Positions 7,178-14,049 of a stretch of 19,364 nucleotides of DNA are shown here, piece after piece. How positions within the stretch are numbered: position 1 is the stretch's first letter; every line of letters begins with the position of its first letter. Source of the DNA: Candidatus Aminicenantota bacterium (GTDB lineage Bacteria > Acidobacteriota > Aminicenantia > Aminicenantales > Aminicenantaceae). The notes under the pieces are model-generated. The model was not told the DNA's origin. It saw nothing but the letters and a program-made list of their open reading frames with translations, and did no database searches. The position numbers and the translations under genes are program-made. The DNA lies in the NCBI GenBank assembly GCA_030607635.1, contig JAUWJP010000007.1, positions 1-19,364 of the forward strand, in the 5' to 3' direction.

Positions 7178-7879
7178 ATGTTTTTTCCAGTAGTAACCGT
7201 AATCCATGAAGCGCAGTATAGAATAAGTGTTGCTCATTCTGCTACAATGGAACTCAATACAGAGAGTCGAATCATGACTGAGGGAAAAAAAGAGTTGGCT
7301 AACGGAATAAATCTCTCAGACCATTTTTTTCTTAAAGACGTGATTAGACGCAGCCGTGAGGGAGACATCCAAGCTATGGAGGCTATTTATAAGCATTTTA
7401 ACCGTCCCCTATTCAACCTGGTTTATCGTTATACCTATAATAGCGAAATTGCTGAAGATTTGTTGCAGGATATTTTTCTCAAAGTTTTTTCTCACCTCCA
7501 AGACATCCGGAACGAGGAGACTTTTGTAGGCTGGATTTATCGCATAGCAATTAATACCTGTTATAGCTATTTACGGAGAAAGAAAAGCCAACTTCAGAGA
7601 ACGATGCCTCTAGATGATGTGGAAGGAAAAATTGAGGGGGAAACTTATAAATCTGGCGATGAGGTAATGAAAAAGTCGTTGGATGATGCCATACAGAGCC
7701 TGCCGGACAAAATGAAAAGTGTTTTTCTCCTTCATGACGTTCAAGGCTTTAAGCACAAGGAAATATCCCGGATGTTGGGATGCTCGGTGGGGACATCCAA
7801 GTCACAGCTTTTCAAAGCGAGGATGAAGATCCGCGAGTACCTTGGAAATAAAACCATGTTTAAGGAGAGAGAAAAATGA
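7178..7879 (+). CDS. ECF-type RNA polymerase sigma factor
   Basis: The sigma-2 domain spans about 55-130 (SREGDIQAMEAIYKHFNRPLF, then EDLLQDIFLKVFSHL and FVGWIYRIAINTCYSYLRRK). The sigma-4 domain spans about 168-222 (IQSLPDKMKSVFLLHDVQGF, then the helix-turn-helix HKEISRMLGCSVGTSKSQLF). There is no sigma-1 or sigma-3 region, which defines the extracytoplasmic-function class. ATG 7178 has GAGGAG 10 bases upstream but gives a 45-residue leader not typical of the class; ATG 7274 (Met33), with GAGAG 7 bases upstream, is a realistic alternative. The stop overlaps the anti-sigma start as ATGA, so the two are translationally coupled and probably made in matched amounts. It should direct RNA polymerase to a small set of envelope-stress promoters, probably including its own. 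Confidence 0.92.
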   Translation: MFFPVVTVIHEAQYRISVAHSATMELNTESRIMTEGKKELANGINLSDHFFLKDVIRRSREGDIQAMEAIYKHFNRPLFNLVYRYTYNSEIAEDLLQDIFLKVFSHLQDIRNEETFVGWIYRIAINTCYSYLRRKKSQLQRTMPLDDVEGKIEGETYKSGDEVMKKSLDDAIQSLPDKMKSVFLLHDVQGFKHKEISRMLGCSVGTSKSQLFKARMKIREYLGNKTMFKEREK

Positions 7880-8583
7880 GATGCTCTAAAGCGAGAAAAT
7901 TAATAAACGAATATATCGACAGGAGTCTTCAAGCCCGGAAAAGTGCTTCCTTTGAGCAGCATCTCGTTGTCTGCCCGGATTGCAGGCATCTTTTAGAGGA
8001 CTTTAAGACGATTGTCGAGGATGCCAAGAAGTTGGAAGAGCTCGCACCCTCAGACCAAACTTGGCTTAAAATAAAGGCAGGATTGAAACCAGAGGAGCAG
8101 AGAGTCCTGGCTTTCAAGCCTCGGAAAAGAGCCTGGTTTAGCCTTGTTTTTTCCCTGCCAAAGCTTAAGTATGCATTAAGTTCGGCAGTGATCTTAGTTT
8201 TTATAGTTGGTGCGGTGATAATAGGATTGCGGCATTGGACAGAAAGGGATTTTCTGGACAGAGGTGACCTGCAGAAATACACGCTTGCCAAATTGGATGA
8301 GGCAGAGCACCATTATCAAAAGGCTATAAAGGCCTTGGGGGAGGCGATTTCTGCGCAGGAGGGGCAGATGGATCCTCAGATCGCTCAGGTTTTTAAGAGC
8401 AACCTTGAAGTCATCGATTCTTCCATAATGGCCTGCCGGCATATGGTTCTCCAGAATCCTGAGAATATTGACGCCAGGAATTATTTGCTGGCCGCTTACA
8501 GGGGAAAAATGAATTTTCTTAATGAAATGATGGAAACAAAACAAGCGTCTTCCCCGAGAAGGGAATTCAAGACAATAATATAA
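7876..8583 (+). CDS. Zinc-finger anti-sigma factor with one membrane span
   Basis: The 235-residue protein starts inside the sigma stop codon (ATGA). Its N-terminal domain has the anti-sigma zinc signature His29-x3-Cys33-x2-Cys36 (HLVVCPDC) with an additional Cys3. One membrane span lies at about 98-118 (YALSSAVILVFIVGAVIIG). The C-terminal 115 residues would lie outside the cytoplasm and are largely helical by composition (KLDEAEHHYQKAIKALGEAI, then RNYLLAAYRGKMNFLNEMM), possibly a sensor domain. Proteins of this type hold the cognate ECF sigma inactive at the membrane until a signal triggers release. Operon position behind the sigma gene supports the pairing. The signal is unknown, and no protease gene for regulated cleavage is nearby. 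Confidence 0.88.
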   Translation: MRCSKARKLINEYIDRSLQARKSASFEQHLVVCPDCRHLLEDFKTIVEDAKKLEELAPSDQTWLKIKAGLKPEEQRVLAFKPRKRAWFSLVFSLPKLKYALSSAVILVFIVGAVIIGLRHWTERDFLDRGDLQKYTLAKLDEAEHHYQKAIKALGEAISAQEGQMDPQIAQVFKSNLEVIDSSIMACRHMVLQNPENIDARNYLLAAYRGKMNFLNEMMETKQASSPRREFKTII

Positions 8584-8605
8584 GGATTAAAATAGGAGGT
8601 CTATT

Positions 8606-9571
8606 ATGAAATCATACAAAACAGCAAAGTGGGTGGCCATTTTGGCCGGATTATTTTTCCTTATGGGATTTTATGCCGCCGGGGCAACAGCCAAGGAGAC
8701 GTACGAAGAGAAATTCGAAAAAACTGTAAGTTTGGCAAAGGATGGGAAGGTTACTTTAGAGAACATAACCGGAAGCATAGATATTAAAAGCTGGAATAAG
8801 GGAGAGGTTAAGATTGATGCTACTAAGATTTCTAGAGCCTCGACTCTTGATAAGGCTAAAGAGAATGCAGGCCTGGTCAAGATTGAGGTTGAAAAAGAAG
8901 GCAATACTCTTCGGATCAAGACCGAATACCCAGATAGAGGAAAAATCTGGAGAAGAAGATCTTTGAATGTTTCCGTCAAGTATAGCTTGATGATACCAGC
9001 AAAGGCATCTGCAAAGATCAATTCTGTGACAGGTAGTGTTGACCTCGAAAAGATCGGCGGCGCTGTTAAGATTAGTATAGTGACCGGAGGAATTGTAGTA
9101 AAAAAAGCCGATAAAGGGGTGGACTGTGAAACTGAGACTGGAAAAATTAACATTCAGAATATTACAGGAGATGCGTTTATGGAGACAGTAACCGGGAGGA
9201 TAACCGCGAGCAATATCAAAGGTTCGATAAAAGCAAATGTGGTTACAGGCAGGATAGAGCTGAGGGAAGTTTCCGAGGCCAGTGTTGTAGATGCTAATAC
9301 GGTAACTGGTACAGTTATTTATGATGGAAAAATTAATCACGATGGGAGATACATTCTTAATACACACAGCGGGAGAATTGAGATGACCCTGCCTGCTGAT
9401 TCTGGTTTTGACCTTGAGGCAGAGACTTTCAGCGGAAGCATCGAGAGCGATTTTGACATCAAGGTATCTGGTAAAATCAGCAAGAAAAGAATATCTGGAG
9501 TTGTCAACAAAGGAGGCCCTTTAGTGAAGCTTTCTACCTTTAGCGGCAATGTCTATTTGAAGAAAAAGTAA
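8606..9571 (+). CDS. Exported DUF4097 beta-strand-repeat protein
   Basis: The 321-residue protein has a signal peptide (MKSYKTAKWVAILAGLFFLM, cleavage probably after GATA). The body is a series of roughly a dozen short strands, each turning at a [TS]G pair: NITGSIDI, SVTGSVDL, IVTGGIVV, TETGKINI, TVTGRITA, VVTGRIEL, TVTGTVIY, THSGRIEM, TFSGSIES and TFSGNVYL. This is the DUF4097 pattern, expected to form a right-handed beta-helix or similar solenoid in the periplasm or on the cell surface. AGGAGGT lies 7 bases before the ATG, the strongest ribosome site nearby. As third gene after sigma and anti-sigma, it is probably a target or sensor partner of that system. Its molecular function is not known to me. 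A strong terminator follows. Confidence 0.85.
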   Translation: MKSYKTAKWVAILAGLFFLMGFYAAGATAKETYEEKFEKTVSLAKDGKVTLENITGSIDIKSWNKGEVKIDATKISRASTLDKAKENAGLVKIEVEKEGNTLRIKTEYPDRGKIWRRRSLNVSVKYSLMIPAKASAKINSVTGSVDLEKIGGAVKISIVTGGIVVKKADKGVDCETETGKINIQNITGDAFMETVTGRITASNIKGSIKANVVTGRIELREVSEASVVDANTVTGTVIYDGKINHDGRYILNTHSGRIEMTLPADSGFDLEAETFSGSIESDFDIKVSGKISKKRISGVVNKGGPLVKLSTFSGNVYLKKK

Positions 9572-9595
9572 TCCCCAGACAACAATTTCGTATTG

Positions 9596-9628
9596 AGGAG
9601 GAGAACAGCTTTGTTCTCCTCCTTTTTT
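9596..9628 (+). terminator. Intrinsic terminator after the sigma/anti-sigma/DUF4097 operon
   Basis: A perfect 12-base-pair stem, AGGAGGAGAACA (9596-9607) with TGTTCTCCTCCT (9612-9623), has a 4-base loop (GCTT) and runs straight into six T (9623-9628). It starts 24 bases after the DUF4097 stop and separates this operon from the promoter at 9710. Confidence 0.95.
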
Positions 9629-9709
9629 ATATAGCCTTCGAAGCATTTCCAAATCCGGGATAACCGATTGTTATAATCTGGATAAATGCTTAGGCGATCC
9701 CACCATTCA

Positions 9710-9738
9710 TTGACAATCTAAGTGGTTTATTCTAAAAT
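9710..9738 (+). promoter_or_regulatory. Near-consensus sigma-70 promoter
   Basis: A perfect -35 TTGACA (9710-9715) and a -10 TAAAAT (9733-9738, five of six matches) are separated by exactly 17 bases. Transcription would start near 9745, about 15 bases before the receiver-domain gene, and could also serve accD and folC. It follows the terminator at 9596-9628. Confidence 0.75.
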
Positions 9739-9759
9739 TTTTACTTTTGAAGAGATGCC

Positions 9760-10227
9760 ATGGCAGGAAAAAAGATCCTTATCGTCGACTATGATACAAA
9801 AAGCATAGATTTTCTATCCAAGCTTTTTGAAGCCCATAAAATCGAGGTCATGACAGCCATGGACGGTGTTGATGCCTACGAGAAATTTAAAGCCGATGAG
9901 CCAGATTTAGTCCTCCTTGAAGCTATGCTCCCCAGAATGCATGGTTTTGACCTAGCTCAGAAGATCTACCAGGATACTAAGGGAAGAGTTCCTGTTATCA
10001 TTATTACAGCAGTCTACAAGGGTCATCAGTATAGGAATGAGGCTATACGTACCTTTGGTGTTTCTGATTATTATGAGAAGCCTTATGATCAGGACAAATT
10101 AGTGAATCGTGTGTTGAGTCTAATCGGGGAGAGGGAAGAAGTAGAGGAAGATATTTCAGAGATTCCGGGGCTTCCAGATCCAGATTCCGTGATCGAGACT
10201 CTTACAGAGATGCTTAAGAAAAAATAG
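9760..10227 (+). CDS. Receiver-domain protein with Glu at the phospho-acceptor site
   Basis: A single CheY-like receiver domain fills about residues 4-123, followed by an acidic tail (EREEVEEDISEIPGLPDPD) and a short helix; there is no DNA-binding or enzyme output domain. Landmarks: the acidic pocket IVDYD (Asp10 and Asp12, with Tyr11 where a second acid usually sits), the beta-3 strand PDLVLLEAMLPRMHGFDL, the switch Thr83 (IIITAVY) and the conserved Lys107 (YYEKPYD). The beta-3 acceptor is normally Asp; here position 54 is Glu (codon GAA). A normal phospho-relay is therefore unlikely, and the protein may act in a fixed active-like state or through protein contacts. No histidine kinase is adjacent. 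It has a strong promoter of its own, and a weak GAAGAG lies 5 bases before the ATG. Confidence 0.88.
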   Translation: MAGKKILIVDYDTKSIDFLSKLFEAHKIEVMTAMDGVDAYEKFKADEPDLVLLEAMLPRMHGFDLAQKIYQDTKGRVPVIIITAVYKGHQYRNEAIRTFGVSDYYEKPYDQDKLVNRVLSLIGEREEVEEDISEIPGLPDPDSVIETLTEMLKKK

Positions 10228-10283
10228 GATTTTGGGAAAAAATGATTTTCCAGAAAGGGCTGATGGATATTCAGTGAAGATTC

Positions 10284-11075
10284 ATGTCTAATTTGTGGAC
10301 TCGATGCAACAACTGTCGTCGTATTTTGTATAAGCAGGACATCTTGGATAATCTATCAGTATGCCCTGTCTGTAGCTTCCACTTCAGGCTATCGGCAACC
10401 GAGCGCCTGACAATGATCTTTGATGATGGCCAATATAGTCTCCTGGACGAGAATATTTTTCCTCAAGACCCTCTCCAGTTTGAAGATAGCATGAAATATT
10501 CTGATAGACTGAAGGAATACAAAAAGCGCACGTCGCTTCCTGATGCGGTTTTGAACGCTGAAGGAAAAATGGGAGGGATTAAAGTCATTATCTCAGCCAT
10601 GGACTTTGCCTTTATGGGAGGCAGTATGGGTTCTGTGGTAGGAGAAAAGATAACCAGGGCCGCTGAGTTAGCCCTTAAGGAGCGTTCGCCCTTCATCACT
10701 GTGTCTTGTTCAGGGGGCGCAAGAATGCAGGAAGGTATTCTCTCTCTGATGCAGCTTATGAAGACAAGCTCTGCGATAGCCAATCTGAACGAGGCTGGTA
10801 TTCCATTCATTTCTGTCCTGGCTGACCCTACTACCGGCGGTGTGACAGCTAGCTTTGCCATGTTAGGTGATATCAATATTGCAGAGCCAAATGCGCTCAT
10901 TGGATTTGCGGGACCCCGAGTTATTGAACAAACCATAAAAGAAAAATTGCCCAAAGGATTCCAGCGATCAGAGTTTCTCCTCGAGCATGGAATGCTTGAT
11001 GATGTAGTAAACAGGAAAAAAATGCGCTCTTATATCATTAGAGCTTTAAATCTCTTCCTCAACAGATCTGAATGA
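10284..11075 (+). CDS. accD: Acetyl-CoA carboxylase carboxyltransferase subunit beta
   Basis: The 263-residue protein carries the four-cysteine zinc ribbon of AccD (Cys8, Cys11, Cys27, Cys30: RCNNCRR and VCPVCSFHF) followed by the crotonase-fold carboxyltransferase domain, with FMGGSMGSVVGEKITRA, SGGARMQEGILSLMQ, DPTTGGVTASFAMLGD and GFAGPRVIEQT. With AccA it transfers CO2 from carboxybiotin to acetyl-CoA, giving malonyl-CoA for fatty-acid synthesis; accA, accB and accC are not in the window. The N-terminus is short: an in-frame TGA lies only 9 bases before ATG 10284, so no longer form is possible, and the usual 15-20 residues before the zinc ribbon are absent. Its stop overlaps the folC start (ATGA). 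accD-folC is a common gene pair. Confidence 0.96.
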   Translation: MSNLWTRCNNCRRILYKQDILDNLSVCPVCSFHFRLSATERLTMIFDDGQYSLLDENIFPQDPLQFEDSMKYSDRLKEYKKRTSLPDAVLNAEGKMGGIKVIISAMDFAFMGGSMGSVVGEKITRAAELALKERSPFITVSCSGGARMQEGILSLMQLMKTSSAIANLNEAGIPFISVLADPTTGGVTASFAMLGDINIAEPNALIGFAGPRVIEQTIKEKLPKGFQRSEFLLEHGMLDDVVNRKKMRSYIIRALNLFLNRSE

Positions 11076-12376
11076 ACTACGAGCAATGCCTGAGGTATCT
11101 CGAAGGAATCCAAAATTTAGGCATTAAGTTCGGTCTGGATAATGTAAGTACCGTTCTTTCTTCCTTCGACAATCCCCACCAGAAATACGCTTCGGTTTTA
11201 GTGGCAGGAACAAACGGGAAAGGTTCTGTCTGTGCCATGCTTGCCCAAATTTTAATCCTCCATAACTTTCGAGTGGGTCTCTTTACTTCCCCTCATCTGG
11301 TTAGAGTCGAAGAAAGGATTCAAATCGGAAATAAGCTCATACCGCCTCGGAGCTTTTGCAGGTGGCTTACAATCCTCAGGGAGAGAATTGAGCAGCTAAT
11401 CGCTTCGAAAAAATTACTTTCACCGCCTACCTATTTTGAGTTGCTCACCTGTTTGGCTTTCCTTTATTTTGAAGAACAAAAGGTGGATATGGCTGTTTTG
11501 GAGGTGGGCATGGGCGGTAGATTTGATGCTACTAATGTAGTGGAACCTTCTGTTTCAGTTATCACCACCATTTCAGGGGAACATAAGAAATTTTTGGGTG
11601 AAACTCTGAGCCAGATAGCTTTTGAGAAAGCAGGAATTGTGAAGGGCGGCATTCCTGTTGTTTGCGGAGTGGAGGAAGGTGAAGCCCGTGAAACCATTAA
11701 AAAGAGAGCTGAAGAGCTTCGCGCGCCCTTTCATGCAGTTTTCGCCGGGAAGAGAAGTTTTATCACCCAGAAGATTGATAAAGGATATTCTTTTGTCTAC
11801 AGAAAAGGCAAGGAGGATTACTCATTCACACCCTCCCTTCAAGGAAAACACCAAGGAAAAAACGCGGCTGTGGCTATCGCTGCCTCAGAGCAGCTCTCTA
11901 AAGCCTGGAAGAGACTGGAGAAGAAAAAGATTGTGAGCGGCGTAGAGAAAACAAAATGGGAAGGCCGTCTGGAAATCGTCTCCCGTAATCCGCTGGTCAT
12001 TCTGGACGGGGCCCACAACGAAGAAGGGGTTCGAGCATTAAAAAAATATTTCGAGGATTTTCCGTCCTCTCCCCTCATCCTTGTCTTTGCTATTATGCGA
12101 GATAAAGAAATTGCCAAAATAACTGATATCCTGTTCCCCCTGGCTAAAAAAATCATCTTAACTCGATTCCCTTACTTTAGGGCAGCCTTGCCAGAAGAGA
12201 TAAAGAAACAGGCCCAAAGCTTCCAGGATCGAATTGTCTTAGAGCCAGACATGAATCAGGCTATGGATAAGGCACTTCGAAATGCTGGCTCCCACGGCTG
12301 TGTGCTTGCTGCAGGTTCTCTCTATTTAGTAGGAGAATTCAAAAAAAGGGCGATGTTTTCTAACGGCCCACTCTAA
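11072..12376 (+). CDS. folC: Bifunctional dihydrofolate synthase/folylpolyglutamate synthase
   Basis: A 434-residue Mur-ligase-type enzyme of normal FolC length. It shows the ATP-binding loop AGTNGKGSVCAML (residues 45-57), the folate-binding TSPHLVRVEERI near 75-86, the central-domain motif EVGMGGRFDATNVV and the C-terminal-domain motif ILDGAHNEEGV. It adds glutamate to dihydropteroate and to reduced folates in the cytoplasm, which keeps the cofactors inside the cell. Only one FolC-like gene is present; whether it has both activities or only the polyglutamylating one cannot be decided here. It starts within the accD stop (ATGA), so translation is coupled. Another overlapping frame is an evident shadow. 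The following 147 bases contain a repeat and no clear terminator. Confidence 0.95.
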   Translation: MNYEQCLRYLEGIQNLGIKFGLDNVSTVLSSFDNPHQKYASVLVAGTNGKGSVCAMLAQILILHNFRVGLFTSPHLVRVEERIQIGNKLIPPRSFCRWLTILRERIEQLIASKKLLSPPTYFELLTCLAFLYFEEQKVDMAVLEVGMGGRFDATNVVEPSVSVITTISGEHKKFLGETLSQIAFEKAGIVKGGIPVVCGVEEGEARETIKKRAEELRAPFHAVFAGKRSFITQKIDKGYSFVYRKGKEDYSFTPSLQGKHQGKNAAVAIAASEQLSKAWKRLEKKKIVSGVEKTKWEGRLEIVSRNPLVILDGAHNEEGVRALKKYFEDFPSSPLILVFAIMRDKEIAKITDILFPLAKKIILTRFPYFRAALPEEIKKQAQSFQDRIVLEPDMNQAMDKALRNAGSHGCVLAAGSLYLVGEFKKRAMFSNGPL

Positions 12377-12391
12377 AATTGAAAGTTGAAA

Positions 12392-12453
12392 GGGGGACGC
12401 TCCCTCATTTTAACTCCCCGTTTTGTAAGCTTTGTACTTTGAGGAACGTCCCT
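12392..12453. repeat. Small imperfect inverted repeat (possible REP or MITE remnant)
   Basis: Arms GGGACGCTCCCTCA (12394-12407) and TGAGGAACGTCCC (12440-12452) pair with two G-T-type mismatches around a 32-base AT-rich centre. The GGGACGTTCC core is a motif seen in many dispersed REP-like and transposon-end repeats. It sits between folC and the atp operon, with no reading frame inside. Confidence 0.5.
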
Positions 12454-12461
12454 ATATTTGC

Positions 12462-12490
12462 TTGCTTTTTTAGGCTAAAGATGTTAAATT
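12462..12490 (+). promoter_or_regulatory. Weak candidate promoter for the atp operon
   Basis: TTGCTT (12462-12467) and TAAATT (12485-12490) are 17 bases apart, matching consensus at 3 and 4 of 6 positions. The first atp gene begins at 12524. This is the best sigma-70 match I found in the gap, but it is weak in an AT-rich stretch. Confidence 0.25.
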
Positions 12491-12523
12491 TTTGCCTAAT
12501 TCTTTCATCTTCCTTTTTATAAA

Positions 12524-12940
12524 ATGATCGATATTGATGCGAGCTTCATCGCCATATTTATAATAGTTTGGATTATGGTCTTTGTCCTCTCACGATTATT
12601 TTTTAATCCTCTGCGAAAGATCATGGAAGAACGGGAAGCTAAAGTTAAAGGAAGACAAGAAGCCTTCCAAGAATCTACAGAAGTCTATGAAAAAACTGTC
12701 TGTGAAATTGAAGAAAGGCTAAAATCCGCAAGGATTCTCTCCGAGCAGACAAAGGATAATCTTAAGCATGAGGCTTTAAAAAAGAGAGAACGCATGCTGG
12801 GGGAAATAAGCACGGAGTACAGGAGTCAGGTTGAAAAGGCTCAAGAGAAGTTAGAGAAACAGACCACGAGCTTGAGGAGAGAATTAGGTGCTGAAGCCAT
12901 GCTACTGGCCGAAAGAATTGAGGAGAGGCTTTTAGAATGA
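12524..12940 (+). CDS. atpF': ATP synthase Fo subunit b' (b-type stalk protein)
   Basis: A 138-residue protein with one N-terminal membrane span (FIAIFIIVWIMVFVLSRLFF, about 8-27), the b-type junction NPLRKIMEERE, and then a continuous charged helix to the C-terminus (KVKGRQEAFQESTEVYEKTV and onward), expected to form the right-handed coiled coil of the peripheral stalk. It pairs with the b-type protein encoded next and holds the catalytic head against subunit a. It is the first gene of the atp cluster; no Shine-Dalgarno is visible before ATG 12524 (TTCCTTTTTATAAA). Its ATGA stop overlaps the next start. Which of the two b-type genes should be called b or b' is a convention; the shorter one is taken as b'. 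Confidence 0.85.
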   Translation: MIDIDASFIAIFIIVWIMVFVLSRLFFNPLRKIMEEREAKVKGRQEAFQESTEVYEKTVCEIEERLKSARILSEQTKDNLKHEALKKRERMLGEISTEYRSQVEKAQEKLEKQTTSLRRELGAEAMLLAERIEERLLE

Positions 12941-13545
12941 AAGCTTCAAGAAGAAAAATCTTCCTCGTTTTGCTTTTATTGCCCCTCTTTATCTCCATGG
13001 TTTCCGCAGATGAGGAACATTCATCAAATTTTAGGGATTTTATAGGGAAAACCGTCAATTTCATCGTTTTATTCGGGGGCTTGGCTTATTTTCTTTATAA
13101 ACCTATCCGGAATTTTCTCCAGAAGAGGTCCCAGGAGATAGAACAGGGCCTTAAAGAAGCAGGAGATGCCCAAAGAGAAGCCGAACTGAAGCTTCGAGAA
13201 GCAAACGCCCGCCTGGCAACCCTGGAAGATGAGATAGAAAAGCTAAAGAAGGAAGCAGAGATTGAAGGCCGAAAAGAAAGGGAGAGGGTTATTCAACTCG
13301 CTCAGCAAGAAGCGGAGAGGATCAAATATTTTGCCAAACAAGAAATTGAAATGCTGATGCGTGCAGGAATCCAAGATCTCAAACAATACACAGCAGAACT
13401 GGCTTCAGCATTGGCAGAAGAGAGGATTAAGAAAAAAATGAGTCCTGAAGACCAATCTTTTCTTATAGATAAATCCATAGAAAAACTCGAAGAACTCTAT
13501 GAAAAGTCAAATTCTCGTAAAAAGATACACTCAAGGGTTAGTTAA
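12937..13545 (+). CDS. atpF: ATP synthase Fo subunit b with signal-like N-terminus
   Basis: A 202-residue b-type stalk protein beginning within the previous stop (ATGA). It has two hydrophobic stretches: a signal-like leader at about 8-24 (IFLVLLLLPLFISMVSA, followed by DEEHSS) and the genuine b-subunit span near 36-58 (GKTVNFIVLFGGLAYFLYKP) leading into IRNFLQKRSQEIEQGL. The remainder is a long charged coiled coil. A cleavable leader or an extra membrane pass before the anchor span is known in b subunits of some deltaproteobacterial and acidobacterial-type ATP synthases. With the b' protein it forms the peripheral stalk, whose C-terminal end binds subunit delta. The last 47 bases overlap the start of atpH in another frame. 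Confidence 0.88.
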   Translation: MKASRRKIFLVLLLLPLFISMVSADEEHSSNFRDFIGKTVNFIVLFGGLAYFLYKPIRNFLQKRSQEIEQGLKEAGDAQREAELKLREANARLATLEDEIEKLKKEAEIEGRKERERVIQLAQQEAERIKYFAKQEIEMLMRAGIQDLKQYTAELASALAEERIKKKMSPEDQSFLIDKSIEKLEELYEKSNSRKKIHSRVS

Positions 13546-14041
13546 CTCTATCAAGAATGAAACAGAGTTTTCGGCCCTCAGCCAGGAGCTGTCTAATTTT
13601 GCCCTGCTTCTCCGCAAGCACCAAAAGCTGAAAGACACTCTTTACAGCCCCTTCCTGCCGACGACAAAAAAAACGCAGATAGCCGAAGAAGTACTGGCCA
13701 AGCAATCTTTTGGGAAAAAAGCTTCAAGGTTTATTTTGCTGCTTGTTGAAAACAATCGACTTGAACTATTTCCCGATATCATAGAGTCCTTACCCGAGGT
13801 TTGGAATGAACAGAAGGGAACTTATACTTTTGAAGTGGCTTCTGTTGTTCCCCTCACGGATGGCCAGAGGAAAAGGTTAGAAAAAAAATTAGAATTATTG
13901 GAGAAAAGACCTGTTATATTGAAGTACAGAATCGATCCTGAATTGGTTGGTGGACTTTGGGTAAGAAGAGAAAACATTGTTTACGATGTCTCGATAAAAG
14001 GAAATTTGATGAAACTTAAGGAAGAAATTTCTGAAGGATAG
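13499..14041 (+). CDS. atpH: ATP synthase F1 subunit delta
   Basis: The 180-residue protein matches the OSCP/delta family: an N-terminal six-helix domain (LVKRYTQGLVNSIKNETEF, then LYSPFLPTTKKTQIAEEV and FGKKASRFILLLVENNRLEL) and a C-terminal segment with YTFEVASVVPLTDGQRKRLE and the family motif DPELVGGLWVR near 146-157. It caps the F1 head and joins it to the b/b' stalk. The start at ATG 13499 lies 47 bases inside atpF; no later ATG would keep the conserved first helix. TAG 14039-14041 is followed 8 bases later by atpA, with GGCGG between. Length is normal for the family. Confidence 0.93.
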   Translation: MKSQILVKRYTQGLVNSIKNETEFSALSQELSNFALLLRKHQKLKDTLYSPFLPTTKKTQIAEEVLAKQSFGKKASRFILLLVENNRLELFPDIIESLPEVWNEQKGTYTFEVASVVPLTDGQRKRLEKKLELLEKRPVILKYRIDPELVGGLWVRRENIVYDVSIKGNLMKLKEEISEG

Positions 14042-14049
14042 GCGGAAAA

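Noticed and set aside
8671..9549. Minus-strand frames of up to 203 codons opposite the DUF4097 gene
   Set aside because: Compositional shadows of the repeated coding sequence; no family features or ribosome sites.
10284..10300. Truncated accD start
   Set aside because: The N-terminus is short, but the zinc ribbon is complete and an in-frame stop immediately upstream fixes the start; no broken homologous extension was seen in other frames.
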